A stretch of DNA of 34,638 nt from Bradyrhizobium uaiense (GTDB lineage Bacteria > Pseudomonadota > Alphaproteobacteria > Rhizobiales > Xanthobacteraceae): contig NZ_VKHP01000077.1 in NCBI RefSeq assembly GCF_010811875.1, forward strand, positions 1-34,638, given 5' to 3'. Made by a program: the position numbers and the translations under genes. Shown piece after piece: positions 1-8,510 of this stretch (positions within the stretch are counted from its first letter, which is position 1; the number at the start of each line of letters is the position of its first letter). The notes beneath the pieces were generated by a model. The model did not search any database and was not told the origin of the DNA. It saw nothing but the letters and a program-made list of their open reading frames with translations.

Positions 1-1
1 C

Positions 2-1039
2 GGCGTCGCACCCGGGATCAGCGCCAAGGCGGCCGGCGCTGCGGTCAGCGCCGCCACCGTCGCGGACCGCGCGCTGGTGCTCTCCCTCATCACCGGCGGG
101 ATAGCATTGACGCTCGCCTATTTCTCGATCCGCAAGTCGATCACCAAGCCCGACGACACGCTGCTGGAACGTTGGCAGGCGCAGTCCAGCAACGGCGAAT
201 TGGCCCGCCTGGAGCAGGAGGGCACTTTCGACAAAGCGGAGATCGCGCGCGCCACCGCGGAGGGCCAGCGTCCGTTCGCGACCCAGGCGCAGATCGACAA
301 GGAGCTTGCGAAGCTGCCGCCCCGCCGCGAGGGCTGGTCGAAATTCTTTGCGGTCGCAACGCCGCTTGCCTTTCTTTGCGTCATCGCGGTGATGGTGCTC
401 GCCAAGCTCGGCATCGGCCATGACCTCAAGGGCGGCGACGCCGCAGCCCTGGTCGGCGGCGTCGCCGCGATCCTGATGATCTGCGCATCCTTCATCACCG
501 ACAACCTGCGCAAGTTCCTCGACACCAGCGCCGATCACGTCACCGAAGGCTTCGTCTTCGCATTCAAGGCGATGGGCTCCGTGCTGCCGATCGCGGGCTT
601 CTTCTTTCTCGGCGCCGAGCCGGGCCTGTCCGCGCCGATCCTCGGAGTGCCCGCGGCCCAGGCGCCAAGCCTCCTGTTCGAACTGATCCAAACCGCACAA
701 GGCTGGATCCCGAGCAACGAGTTTTTCGTCGCCTTCAGCATCCTGATCTCAGGCATGATCACCGGCATCGACGGCTCGGGCTTTGCCGGCTTGCCGCTGA
801 CCGGCTCACTGTCGGGCGCGCTGGCACCGTCGGTCGGGATGGAGCCCGCGACGCTCGCCGCGATTGGTCAGATGGGCGCGGTGTGGACCGGCGGCGGCAC
901 ACTTGTCGCGTGGTCGTCGCTGATCGCAGTGGCCGGCTTCGCACGCGTCCCCGTGTTCCAGATCGTGCGGACCGCGCTGGTCCCCGTCTTGACCGGGCTC
1001 GCGATATCGACCGCTTGCGCGGTCCTGATCTGGCATTGA
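2..1039 (+). CDS. Integral membrane permease, 5' end outside the window
   Basis: The frame is open from the first bases of the window, so the true start lies upstream; a GTG at 77 is only an internal codon. About 345 residues are visible. The protein has several long hydrophobic stretches separated by one charged cytoplasmic-looking loop (roughly residues 45-115 of the visible part, rich in E, K and R). Later segments contain glycine-rich membrane motifs such as GMITGIDGSGFAGLPLTG and GQMGAVWTGGGTLVAWSS, typical of secondary transporters with re-entrant loops. The family was not identified with confidence; an organic-anion permease fold is a guess. The stop is 10 bases before the aldehyde dehydrogenase start, so the two are probably cotranscribed, and the substrate is probably related to that of the enzymes downstream. 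Confidence 0.6.
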   Translation, partial: GVAPGISAKAAGAAVSAATVADRALVLSLITGGIALTLAYFSIRKSITKPDDTLLERWQAQSSNGELARLEQEGTFDKAEIARATAEGQRPFATQAQIDKELAKLPPRREGWSKFFAVATPLAFLCVIAVMVLAKLGIGHDLKGGDAAALVGGVAAILMICASFITDNLRKFLDTSADHVTEGFVFAFKAMGSVLPIAGFFFLGAEPGLSAPILGVPAAQAPSLLFELIQTAQGWIPSNEFFVAFSILISGMITGIDGSGFAGLPLTGSLSGALAPSVGMEPATLAAIGQMGAVWTGGGTLVAWSSLIAVAGFARVPVFQIVRTALVPVLTGLAISTACAVLIWH

Positions 1040-1049
1040 GGAGAATCCC

Positions 1050-2555
1050 GTGACGATAATCGAAACGACCGCACGCAACTCGCGCCCCTCCGCGGAGGAC
1101 ACAGCGGGGATCGAGGAATTTCCCAACCTGATCGCCGGCGAGCGGATCCCCAGCGTCTCCGGCAGACTGTTCACGAACGTCAATCCCGCCGACAACGGCG
1201 ACCTGGTTGGACGCTTCCAGCAATCCACCGCCGCCGAGGCAGAAGCGGCCGTCAATGCCGCGGCCGCCGCGTTCGAAGGCTGGAGGCGGACGTCGATCTC
1301 CAGGCGCGCCGCCATCCTGAACCGGGCCGCCGATCATCTCGAGGCGCGTGCGGATGGCATCGCGCGGGAGATGACGCGGGAAATGGGCAAATCGCTCGGC
1401 CTCGCCCGCGACGAGGTGCTGCGCTCGGCACAGACCCTGCGGTTCTATGCCGTCGAGGGACAGTCGCTGACCGGCGAGGTGTTTCCGAACGACGATCCGG
1501 ACATGACGGTCTATACGCTGCGCGAGCCGCTCGGCGTCGTGTCGGTGATCACGCCCTGGAATTTTCCGATTTCGATCCCGGCGCGCAAGATCGCGCCGGC
1601 CCTCATCACCGGCAATACGGTGGTGTTCAAGCCGTCATCGGATGCGCCGCTCAGCGGCTATCGCCTGGCGGAAGCGCTGATTGCGGCGGGCCTGCCGAAA
1701 GGCGTGCTCAACTTCATCACCGGCAAGGCCGGCGAGATCGGGCCTGCGATCACCGAGCCGCCGGTGATCCGCGCGATTTCCTTCACCGGATCGACGACGG
1801 CAGGCGAACAGATCTGCCGCGCGGTCGGCTTCACGACCCGCACGCAGATGGAGCTCGGCGGCAAGAATCCGCTGATCGTGATGGACGATGCCGATCTCGA
1901 CCTGGCGGTCGATCTGACCGTCAAGGGCGGCTTCTCGCTGGCCGGCCAGGCCTGCACCGGCACCAGCCGGGTGCTGGTCATGAAGCAGGTGCGGGCCGAT
2001 TTCACGGCTCGGCTCCTCGCCAAGGTGAAGACGATCAAGATCGGCAGCGGTCTCGCGAGCGGAATGGAGATGGGACCGCTGGCTACGGCAAGGCAGCTCG
2101 ACACCGTACTGCGCTATATCGCAATCGGAAAGCAGGAAGCGACGCACCTTCATGGCGGCGACCGGCTCACCGGCGCGGCCTATGACGGCGGATACTTCGT
2201 CTCACCTGCGATCTTCACCGATGTGACCCAGGACATGACGATCGCACGCGAGGAGATCTTCGGCCCTGTGATCGCGATCATCGAGGTCGACGATTATGCC
2301 GACGCGATCGCCAAGGCCAATGCCAGCGAATACGGCCTGTCGGCCGCGATAGTGACCCGCAACCCGCGCGTCATGCATGATTTCGCCAACGACATCCAGT
2401 CCGGCACCGTGAAGATCAACCGCACCACCACGGGCAATCTGATCAACGCGCCGTTCGGCGGATTGAAACGGTCGAGCACCTCGACCTTCCGCGAGTCAGG
2501 CCGTACCGGCCTCGAATTCTACACCCAGATCAAAACGGTCTACCGCGGCGCTTGA
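1050..2555 (+). CDS. NAD(P)-dependent aldehyde dehydrogenase
   Basis: A 501-residue protein of normal length for the ALDH superfamily, oxidising an aldehyde to the acid in the cytoplasm. All core elements are present: the cofactor-binding and oxyanion segment TPWNFPISIP (Asn171), the Rossmann FTGSTTAGE motif near 245, the general base in MELGGKNP (Glu268), the nucleophile in GQACTG (Cys302), and EEIFGPV near 395. It starts at GTG 1050, preceded by a clear GAGGAGA ribosome site overlapping the end of the permease gene. It resembles 2-oxoglutarate semialdehyde and other succinate-type semialdehyde dehydrogenases, but the substrate cannot be fixed from sequence. Its operon partners (permease before, GlcG-like protein after) and the converging aromatic hydroxylase suggest a role in aromatic or organic-acid degradation. 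It is distinct from the second ALDH at 32918-34366. Confidence 0.9.
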   Translation: MTIIETTARNSRPSAEDTAGIEEFPNLIAGERIPSVSGRLFTNVNPADNGDLVGRFQQSTAAEAEAAVNAAAAAFEGWRRTSISRRAAILNRAADHLEARADGIAREMTREMGKSLGLARDEVLRSAQTLRFYAVEGQSLTGEVFPNDDPDMTVYTLREPLGVVSVITPWNFPISIPARKIAPALITGNTVVFKPSSDAPLSGYRLAEALIAAGLPKGVLNFITGKAGEIGPAITEPPVIRAISFTGSTTAGEQICRAVGFTTRTQMELGGKNPLIVMDDADLDLAVDLTVKGGFSLAGQACTGTSRVLVMKQVRADFTARLLAKVKTIKIGSGLASGMEMGPLATARQLDTVLRYIAIGKQEATHLHGGDRLTGAAYDGGYFVSPAIFTDVTQDMTIAREEIFGPVIAIIEVDDYADAIAKANASEYGLSAAIVTRNPRVMHDFANDIQSGTVKINRTTTGNLINAPFGGLKRSSTSTFRESGRTGLEFYTQIKTVYRGA

Positions 2556-2593
2556 GCCGCCGTCGACGTCCACTCCAATCCCGAAAGACAGCG

Positions 2594-3067
2594 ATGAAAC
2601 AGTCGTTCAAGCTTGAACTTGCCGAAGCCCGCTACATGATCGCCGCGGCGATCCGAAAATCCGCCGAGATCGGCGTTGCTGAGACGGTCTGCGTCACCGA
2701 CGAAGGCGGCTACCCGCTGGCGCTGGAGCGGATGGACGGTGCGCGGATCACCGGCCCGCAGATTGCCTGGAACAAGGCCTTCACTGCGGCCGGGCACAAG
2801 CGCTCCACCCATCTGTTCAACCAGCCGCCAAACGGACCGGCCCTCCCCGGCAATGAGGCCTTCGGCATACAGTGGAGCTTCGACGGAAAATTTGCCGTGT
2901 TCGTCGGCGGCTTTCCGATCGTCGTCGACGACGAGGTTGTCGGCGGCATCGGGCTGAGCGGCGGCAATGGCGAGCAGGACACCCAATGCGGCGTCGCGGC
3001 CCTGCAGGCCCTGCAGGAGCTGCTGCGCGGTCACCGCGTGCTGGTCGCGGCCGACATCAAGAAGTGA
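2594..3067 (+). CDS. GlcG/HbpS-like (DUF336) heme-binding family protein
   Basis: A 157-residue protein starting at ATG 2594 (MKQSFKLELAEARYMI). An in-frame TTG at 2552 overlaps the ALDH stop and adds an atypical basic leader, so it was not used. The family signature is visible: an N-terminal helix with alanine-rich repeats, VCVTDEGGYPLALERMDGA, and the glycine-rich end VVGGIGLSGGNGEQD. GlcG/HbpS proteins are small octameric proteins, some heme binding, often found as accessory genes beside oxidoreductases in catabolic clusters; the exact role is unknown. The gene follows the aldehyde dehydrogenase by 38 bases on the same strand. Its last 11 bases overlap the 3' end of the converging FAD monooxygenase gene. 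The family call is good; the function is open. Confidence 0.85.
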   Translation: MKQSFKLELAEARYMIAAAIRKSAEIGVAETVCVTDEGGYPLALERMDGARITGPQIAWNKAFTAAGHKRSTHLFNQPPNGPALPGNEAFGIQWSFDGKFAVFVGGFPIVVDDEVVGGIGLSGGNGEQDTQCGVAALQALQELLRGHRVLVAADIKK

Positions 3068-4676
3068 CGGGCACCGCCGGGAACGACTGATGTCTCGCAC
3101 CGAGACCTTCGAGCAGTTGCCCGACGAGCATATTGAGCTCATCGGCGTTGCCGGCGGCCCCGAAGACGTAACGATCGGGCCGCACAATGACCGCCGCGGC
3201 GCGGTGGTGCCGTATCCAGTCGGCGAACAGCCCGTCGCGCTCGACCACGCTCAGGATGCCGTCGGCGTCGGTGCTTTCGCCTGATGCGGTGATGACGACG
3301 CGCTCGCCGGCGAGATGCTGCCAGGCGGCGCGGGACGCGTCCGACAGCCATTCCATCGGCTCGGCGGTCGCCGTGACGATCGCAAATTCCGGTTTCAGCA
3401 GATCGTCGAGCCGGCATGTCTGCCCGTCCGGCGCCTGCACATGCGGCTGCACGAACAGCCGCCCGGCAAGATCACCATCGCGCGCGATCAGGCCGGAGAC
3501 GAGATCGGGAATGAATTTCTGCCTGATGGTTTCGGCCGTGCCCGCCTTCAGCTCGGCGCGCAGGCGCAGGTCGCGTGCGGCCGCGGCCACCGGATCGAGC
3601 TCACCGATGATCTTGCCGAACTCCTTGGCGCTGGCGACGACGGCGCGCACATGCGGCTTGCGCTCGATCTCGTAGCTGTCGAGCAATGCCTCGTTGGCAT
3701 CGCCGCGCAGCACCAGGCGGAGCTTCCAGGCCAGGTTCACGGCATCGCGGATGCCGGCGCACAGACCTTGCCCGAGGAACGGCGGCGTCTGGTGCACGGC
3801 ATCGCCCATCAGCAGCACGCGGTGGTCGCGCCAACGCTGCCCGAGCAGCGCGTGAAAACGATAGACCGCCGAGCGCCAGATCGTCAGGTCGGAGATATCG
3901 GTGAAGCCCTTGAGCAGCTTCACCACATTGTCGGCTGCGCCGGCCGCTTCGGGATCCTCGCCCGGCAGCAGCTTGATCTCCCAGCGCCGCAGATTGCGCG
4001 GGCCCGGCACGAAGGTGCCGGGACGCGACGGCCAACAGTACTGAAAGCTCTTGGCCGGCCGCTTGGCGGGATCGCTGGTCAGCGTGTCGACCACCATCCA
4101 CCATTCATCGAAGGCGAGATCATCCAGGCCGATACCGAGCTGCTTGCGCACGAAGCTGTTGGCGCCGTCGCAGCCGACCAGGTAGCGCGCGTGGATCGAC
4201 AACTCCTCGCCAGACTCGCGCTGTGCGGTCAGCGTCACCGCGTCGGCGTCCTGCCGCAGCGCCACGCCGGCCGCAGCAAGGAACACATCGGCGTGCGGAT
4301 AGTCGGCGAGCTTGTCGCGCAGCGCCTGCTCGAGGTCCGGCTGCACGAAGGTAACGTTCGGAATCCAGCCGAGCGGGAACGGCGGCGGCATCGGATCGAA
4401 GATCTTGATGATCTCGCCGTCGACGCCGAGATAGTGCGAGCCGTTATGCGGGGCGATTGCCTGCTCCATGAAATCGCCGAGCCCGATCGCCTGCAGCACG
4501 CGCAGCGCCTCGTGATCGAGCGTGATCGCGCGCGGCTTGTCATAGATCTCGGCGACGCGCTCGACGACGGCAACGCTCAGGCGGGCTTGCGCGAGCAGAT
4601 TGGCGAAGATGGCACCGACCGGCCCGAGGCCGACGATAGCCACGTCATGGATGGAGTTCGCGACCGGGGCTGACAT
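3057..4676 (-). CDS. MhpA-like FAD-dependent aromatic hydroxylase
   Basis: A 539-residue flavoprotein monooxygenase of the class A (PHBH-fold) family. The N-terminal dinucleotide motif GLGPVG is at 16-21, the DG motif (GCDGANSFVRKQLGI) at 168-182, and the FAD ribityl-binding motif MGDAVHQTPPFLGQGL at 290-304. These are the three family fingerprints. Length and sequence resemble 3-(3-hydroxyphenyl)propionate hydroxylase (MhpA, about 550 residues), which hydroxylates a phenol to a catechol using NADH and O2. The true substrate is not known. The ATG at 4676 lies one base after the stop of the VOC gene, so the two form a tight transcriptional unit: hydroxylase plus ring-cleavage enzyme is the expected pairing, though here the ring-cleavage gene looks damaged. 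The 3' end overlaps the converging GlcG-like gene by 11 bases. Confidence 0.9.
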   Translation of the reverse strand: MSAPVANSIHDVAIVGLGPVGAIFANLLAQARLSVAVVERVAEIYDKPRAITLDHEALRVLQAIGLGDFMEQAIAPHNGSHYLGVDGEIIKIFDPMPPPFPLGWIPNVTFVQPDLEQALRDKLADYPHADVFLAAAGVALRQDADAVTLTAQRESGEELSIHARYLVGCDGANSFVRKQLGIGLDDLAFDEWWMVVDTLTSDPAKRPAKSFQYCWPSRPGTFVPGPRNLRRWEIKLLPGEDPEAAGAADNVVKLLKGFTDISDLTIWRSAVYRFHALLGQRWRDHRVLLMGDAVHQTPPFLGQGLCAGIRDAVNLAWKLRLVLRGDANEALLDSYEIERKPHVRAVVASAKEFGKIIGELDPVAAAARDLRLRAELKAGTAETIRQKFIPDLVSGLIARDGDLAGRLFVQPHVQAPDGQTCRLDDLLKPEFAIVTATAEPMEWLSDASRAAWQHLAGERVVITASGESTDADGILSVVERDGLFADWIRHHRAAAVIVRPDRYVFGAAGNADELNMLVGQLLEGLGARHQSFPAVPVTS

Positions 4677-4677
4677 G

Positions 4678-5010
4678 CTACTTCGCCAGGTAGCTCTCGA
4701 GCGTCAGCGGCTTCGGTTTCACCTGCGCTTCGAAGAACGCCTTGAGCCGGTCGAGGTCGTCGTCCTGAAAGACCCGCAAGCCGAGCCGCGCGCAGACGGC
4801 GCCCTCGCCCTTGCGCAACACAAGGCTGTGATGACAGGCCTCCTCGACGCCGCGGAAATAGAGCGCGTCGCCCTCCTCCGCGGTCAGGATCAGCCCGATC
4901 ACCTTTTCGTAGAACTGCCGGCTCGCCGCGAGGTCACAGACGGTCAGGACGACATGGCTCGCCCGTGTGATCCGAAACCCGGGTTCGTGGTTCGTGGTCG
5001 GGAGGCTCAT
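4678..5010 (-). CDS. VOC-domain protein, apparently an internally deleted extradiol dioxygenase
   Basis: A 110-residue protein from ATG 5010 (MSLPTTNHEPGFRITRASHV), chosen because AGAAGG lies just upstream; a GTG at 5061 would add 17 residues. The start of a vicinal-oxygen-chelate domain is clear: ASHVVLTVCDLAASRQFYEKVIGL, then DALYFRGVEEACHHSLVL. The text runs to KAFFEAQ (near residue 96) and then switches to VKPKPLTLESYLAK. That tail resembles the C-terminal tail of HpaD-type extradiol dioxygenases (about 320 residues), as recalled from the family. The end of domain 1 and all of domain 2, which carries the metal ligands in two-domain enzymes, are absent. An in-frame internal deletion explains this best, and the product is unlikely to cleave catechols. 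Alternatively it is a naturally small VOC protein. Confidence 0.7.
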   Translation of the reverse strand: MSLPTTNHEPGFRITRASHVVLTVCDLAASRQFYEKVIGLILTAEEGDALYFRGVEEACHHSLVLRKGEGAVCARLGLRVFQDDDLDRLKAFFEAQVKPKPLTLESYLAK

Positions 5011-5118
5011 GCGCAGCCTTCTGGTCTTGCCGTTCGCGGAAACCCTGGTCGTTGCCGACACATTGCGAAAAACCGGCGGTGGATCAAGCAGGGTGGCGCC
5101 GGGCAGTCTTTGCCCATC

Positions 5119-5156
5119 TGTGACGTCACACCGCTGGTCCGTGACGCCACGTCACG
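5119..5156. promoter_or_regulatory. Two adjacent GTGAC/GTCAC palindromes in a divergent promoter region
   Basis: TGTGACGTCACA at 5119-5130 is a perfect 12-bp palindrome. CGTGAC at 5140-5145 and GTCACG at 5151-5156 form a second dyad with a five-base spacer. Both are built from the same GTGAC half-site, and their centres are about 23 bases apart, roughly two helical turns. They lie in the 299-base gap between the VOC/monooxygenase operon (-) and the GGDEF-EAL gene (+), so a dimeric regulator could control either. No regulator gene is adjacent. The rest of the gap shows no gene. Confidence 0.4.
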
Positions 5157-5309
5157 CGTTTGTATCGATTTGTTAGCAATGCCCGCCCGTGGAACTGAAC
5201 CGGGTCCCCGCGGTGGCACGGTCCGTTGCAATAGTTCATAGTTTGTCAAAGGTTTGCAGAGAATTCTTCGCCACAGCGCCATGGCCAAACCGCGCAAGAA
5301 CGTAGTGAG

Positions 5310-7271
5310 ATGCGTACCTATCTCAGATCATATTTCGCGACCTTGTTCGCGGGTGACCTCGCCGCCTTCGGCGCACCACCGACGGATGAAGCGCTAGCCG
5401 GCCACATCCGCGCCGAGCAGGTTTCGCTCGTGCTCGGCTATTCCTTCGGCATCATGCTGGCCAATGCCTGCAACGCGCTGGTGCTCGCGGTTGCGCTCTG
5501 GCAATCGGCCGATTGGGCCTTCGCGCTGGTGTGGGCGGCCGCGGTGAGCAGCGCCGCGCTGTTCTTCGGCTTGCAGGCGCGCGCATCGCGCCGCATCGCC
5601 AAGCCGCAATTCGTGTCGCGCCGTACCATGTACCGGCTGGTGCGCAATGCGCTCGCGCTCGGCACGGCCTGGGGCGTCGTCCCCGTCGCCTTCTTCGCCA
5701 ACGCGTCGAGCGGCGCGCAATTGGTGATCACGTGCCTGTGCGCGGGAATGCTGGCCGGCGGCGCCTTCGCGTTCTCGACGATCCCGATCGCCGCGATTGC
5801 TTTCACCGGACCGATCTTCCTCGGCACGGCGATCTGCCTCGGCAGGGACGGCGACTTCATCTATCTCCTGATGGCCGTGCTGGTCCTGGTCTACGGCTCC
5901 GTGCTGCTGCGCGGCGTGTTCCTCAACGCATTCGAGTTCAGGCGGCGGATCATCGCCCAGCATGAGGCCGAACGGACGGTGCGCCAGGATCCGCTGACCC
6001 ATCTGCCGAACCGTGTCGCCTTCAACGAGGCGCTCAACGGCGCACTGAACCGGCTGTCGCGCTCGAGCGAGGAATTCGCGGTGCTGCTGCTCGATCTCGA
6101 TCGCTTCAAGGAGATCAACGACAGGTACGGCCATCCGGCAGGCGACGAGTTTCTGGTGCAGGTTGCGGCCCGGTTGCAGCGTTGCACGCGCGCGGCCGAG
6201 CATGTCGCGCGGATCGGCGGCGACGAGTTCGCGCTGATCATGTCCAATTTGACCAGGCCCGAGGACGCGCTCGCGATCGCCGAACGGTTCGTCGCCGCCT
6301 TTGCCGACCCGTTCCCGATCGACGGCTTCGAGATCACCGGTGCGATCAGCCTCGGCATCGTGCTGGCGCCACGGGACGGCACCACCTCGCACGACCTGCT
6401 CAAGCATGTCGACATCGCGCTCTACCGGGCGAAGAAATCCGGCTCCGGCACGATCTGCTTCTTCGAGACCGGCGACGACCAATCGGCGCGCGACCGCCGC
6501 GCCCTGCAGCACGATCTGGAACATGCCATCGAGGCTGACCAGCTGTTCCTCGTCTACCAGCCGTTCCTCGACATCCGCAAAGGCCGCGTCACCGGCTTCG
6601 AGGCGCTGCTGCGCTGGCAGCATCCGACCCGAGGCCTGATCCCGCCGACCGTGTTCATTCCGATCGCCGAGGAGAGCGGGCTGATCCACCAGCTCGGCGA
6701 GTGGGTGATCCGGCGCGCCTGCGCGATGTTGTCGCGCTGGCCCGACGACATCAGGATCGCGGTGAATTTCTCCGCGGTCCAGTTCCAGAATGTGAGCATC
6801 CTGCAGACCATCGTCGAGGCGCTTGACGCGGCGAACGTCGCGCCGAACCGGCTCGAGATCGAGATCACCGAGTCGATGCTGATCTCGAAATACGGATCGG
6901 CGCCCGCAATCCTGAACGGACTGCTCGAGCTCGGGCTGACGGTCGCGCTCGACGATTTCGGCACCGGCTTCTCGTCGCTGACCTATTTGCGCAAGCTGCC
7001 GTTCAGCCGCATCAAGATCGATCAATCCTTCATCCGGGACATGCTGACCCAGCCGGATTGCGCCGCGATCGTCAAATCGGTGATCGGCCTCGCGCAAGAC
7101 TTGCAGATCGGCGTCGTCGCCGAAGGCGTCGAGACCGCGGACCAGCTCGAATATCTGCGCCAGACCAGCTGCGACGAGGTCCAGGGCTATCTGATCGGCC
7201 GGCCGATGTCGGGCAGCGAGATATCAGCCCTGCTCGACCACGACCCGCAGCACTCGGTGCACGCAGCGTAA
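5310..7271 (+). CDS. Membrane-anchored GGDEF-EAL cyclic-di-GMP enzyme
   Basis: A 653-residue protein. Residues 38-206 hold about six hydrophobic segments forming a membrane sensor module of unassigned type. The GGDEF domain follows (about 225-385): DPLTHLPNR, then RIGGDEFAL with an intact GGDEF at 303-307. The product-inhibition site expected before it reads RAAE (294-297) rather than RxxD, so feedback inhibition may be weak. The EAL domain (about 400-645) has EAL at 431-433 and the expected catalytic motifs: NFSAVQF, EITESM, DDFGTGFSSL, KIDQSF, AEGVET and QGYLIGRPM. Both cyclase and phosphodiesterase active sites therefore look intact, and the net activity cannot be predicted. The ATG at 5310 has only a weak upstream ribosome site. 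The gene stands alone, divergent from the monooxygenase operon. Confidence 0.93.
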   Translation: MRTYLRSYFATLFAGDLAAFGAPPTDEALAGHIRAEQVSLVLGYSFGIMLANACNALVLAVALWQSADWAFALVWAAAVSSAALFFGLQARASRRIAKPQFVSRRTMYRLVRNALALGTAWGVVPVAFFANASSGAQLVITCLCAGMLAGGAFAFSTIPIAAIAFTGPIFLGTAICLGRDGDFIYLLMAVLVLVYGSVLLRGVFLNAFEFRRRIIAQHEAERTVRQDPLTHLPNRVAFNEALNGALNRLSRSSEEFAVLLLDLDRFKEINDRYGHPAGDEFLVQVAARLQRCTRAAEHVARIGGDEFALIMSNLTRPEDALAIAERFVAAFADPFPIDGFEITGAISLGIVLAPRDGTTSHDLLKHVDIALYRAKKSGSGTICFFETGDDQSARDRRALQHDLEHAIEADQLFLVYQPFLDIRKGRVTGFEALLRWQHPTRGLIPPTVFIPIAEESGLIHQLGEWVIRRACAMLSRWPDDIRIAVNFSAVQFQNVSILQTIVEALDAANVAPNRLEIEITESMLISKYGSAPAILNGLLELGLTVALDDFGTGFSSLTYLRKLPFSRIKIDQSFIRDMLTQPDCAAIVKSVIGLAQDLQIGVVAEGVETADQLEYLRQTSCDEVQGYLIGRPMSGSEISALLDHDPQHSVHAA

Positions 7272-7315
7272 AGCGCGATGAAGTTTGGTTGAATCGGCTT
7301 GGCGCGGTCTTGGTT

Positions 7316-7440
7316 CACCTCTCCCCATTGGGGAGAGGTCGGATTGCGAAGCAATCCGGGTGAGGGCTCTTGCTCTCTCGTTAGACCGTAACCCCTCACC
7401 CGATTTGCTACGCAAATCGACCTCTCCCAAGGGAGAGGTG
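7316..7440. repeat. Nested palindromic intergenic repeat, family A copy 1
   Basis: Two outward-facing arms share CACCTCTCCC/GGGAGAGGT ends and TCACCC/GGGTGA inner edges: 7316-7366 on the left and 7392-7440 on the right. Each arm contains its own smaller hairpins (for example CTCCCC/GGGGAG, and GGATTGC/GCAATCC). Related copies occur at 29223-29411 and 34405-34526. This class of non-coding element is frequent between genes in Bradyrhizobium. It fills most of the 246-base gap between the GGDEF-EAL gene and the converging reductase gene and may act as a bidirectional terminator. Confidence 0.75.
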
Positions 7441-7517
7441 ATCCTTCGCCGTTCCAGCTCAACCTAATATGATCACGCTTTAGCCCCGATCGAACGGTCG
7501 CGCCGCGAGTGCGCGCG

Positions 7518-8498
7518 TCAGATCGTGTCGGCGCGATGCAGGGTGTCTACCGTGATGGTGCCGCGGGCGCGCGAGACACACGCGCAGATCTTGCGGCTCT
7601 CCTGCTTCTGATGGTCGCTGAAGAACACGTCGCGATGGTCGATCTCGCCGTCGACGTCGATCACATCGAGCGCACAGACGCCGCATTCGCCGCGCCGGCA
7701 ATCGCTCATCACCTCATGGCCGGCATCGTTGAGCACGTCCAGCATCGAGCGGTCGTGCGGGATCACGAACTCGGTTCCCTCTCCCCTGAGCCGGACGCCG
7801 AACGCCTCGGTCGGCAGCAGCCCGCTCGATCCAAAGGTCTCGTAGCGCAAGTCCGTCATCGGACGACCGGACGCTTCCCAGGCGCGCCGCGCCGCATCCA
7901 ACATCCGCATCGGGCCGCAGAACAACGCCATCGTGTCCTGCGGTAGACTTGCGAAAACGCTGTCGAGGTCGAGCCGTCGGCCTTCGTCGCCGGCATGGAC
8001 GATGAGGCGGTCGCCGAGCAGGCCTTCGAGCAATTCGAGATAGGCTGCATCGCTGCGCGTGCGCACGGCATAATGCAGCGTCACGCCGGCCTCGCGACGG
8101 GCCAGCGCCTGCGCCGCACCGACGATCGGCGTGATGCCGACGCCTCCAGCGATCAGGCAGAACTGCCGCCGCGTCCAGTCGAGCTGCACCAGCGAGGCGG
8201 GCTGCGTGATGTTGAGCCGCGCCCCCGGCGCGAGCGACCACATGTAGCGCGAGCCGCCGCGGGAATCCGCTGCATGCCGCACCGCGATCCGATAGCCCTG
8301 CGGATCGACTTCGCCGACCAGCGAATAGGATCGGGTCTGCGGCTGGCCGTCGATGGTGACGCCGACATCGATATGGCTGCCGACGGGATAAGGTGCGGCG
8401 GTGAAATGATCGGGCCGCAGCAGGAATTCGCGGATGCCGGGCGTGAGGTCGCGCACGGCGAGCAGCGTGGCGGATGTCCAGGTTTCGATGAATCGCAT
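7518..8498 (-). CDS. VanB-like oxygenase reductase (FMN/NAD/2Fe-2S)
   Basis: A 326-residue reductase of the phthalate dioxygenase reductase/VanB family, passing electrons from NAD(P)H through a flavin and a plant-type iron-sulphur cluster to a Rieske oxygenase. The flavin-binding motif RSYSLV is at 56-61 and the nucleotide-binding AGGVGITP at 117-124. The C-terminal ferredoxin cluster ligands are Cys267, Cys272, Cys275 and Cys305, in the expected C-x4-C-x2-C-x29-C spacing. It starts at ATG 8498 with ACGGAG upstream, 12 bases after the GntR gene stop. It is the last gene of the operon beginning with the oxygenase at 10312. The domain order (flavin, NAD, then ferredoxin) is the normal one for this family. 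Confidence 0.92.
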   Translation of the reverse strand: MRFIETWTSATLLAVRDLTPGIREFLLRPDHFTAAPYPVGSHIDVGVTIDGQPQTRSYSLVGEVDPQGYRIAVRHAADSRGGSRYMWSLAPGARLNITQPASLVQLDWTRRQFCLIAGGVGITPIVGAAQALARREAGVTLHYAVRTRSDAAYLELLEGLLGDRLIVHAGDEGRRLDLDSVFASLPQDTMALFCGPMRMLDAARRAWEASGRPMTDLRYETFGSSGLLPTEAFGVRLRGEGTEFVIPHDRSMLDVLNDAGHEVMSDCRRGECGVCALDVIDVDGEIDHRDVFFSDHQKQESRKICACVSRARGTITVDTLHRADTI

Positions 8499-8510
8499 GG
8501 CGCGCTCCGT

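Noticed and set aside
3315..4673. A 452-residue open frame on + opposite the FAD monooxygenase gene
   Set aside because: Codon-bias shadow in GC-rich DNA; it is rich in Arg, His, Gln and Gly, with no recognisable domain, while the minus strand encodes a complete flavoprotein.
5119..5130. TGTGACGTCACA as a CRP/FNR site
   Set aside because: CRP sites need about six bases between TGTGA and TCACA; here there are two.
5394..7097. A 567-residue open frame on - opposite the first GGDEF-EAL gene
   Set aside because: Low-complexity, Arg/Asp/Gln-rich translation without motifs; the plus-strand gene has all expected catalytic residues.
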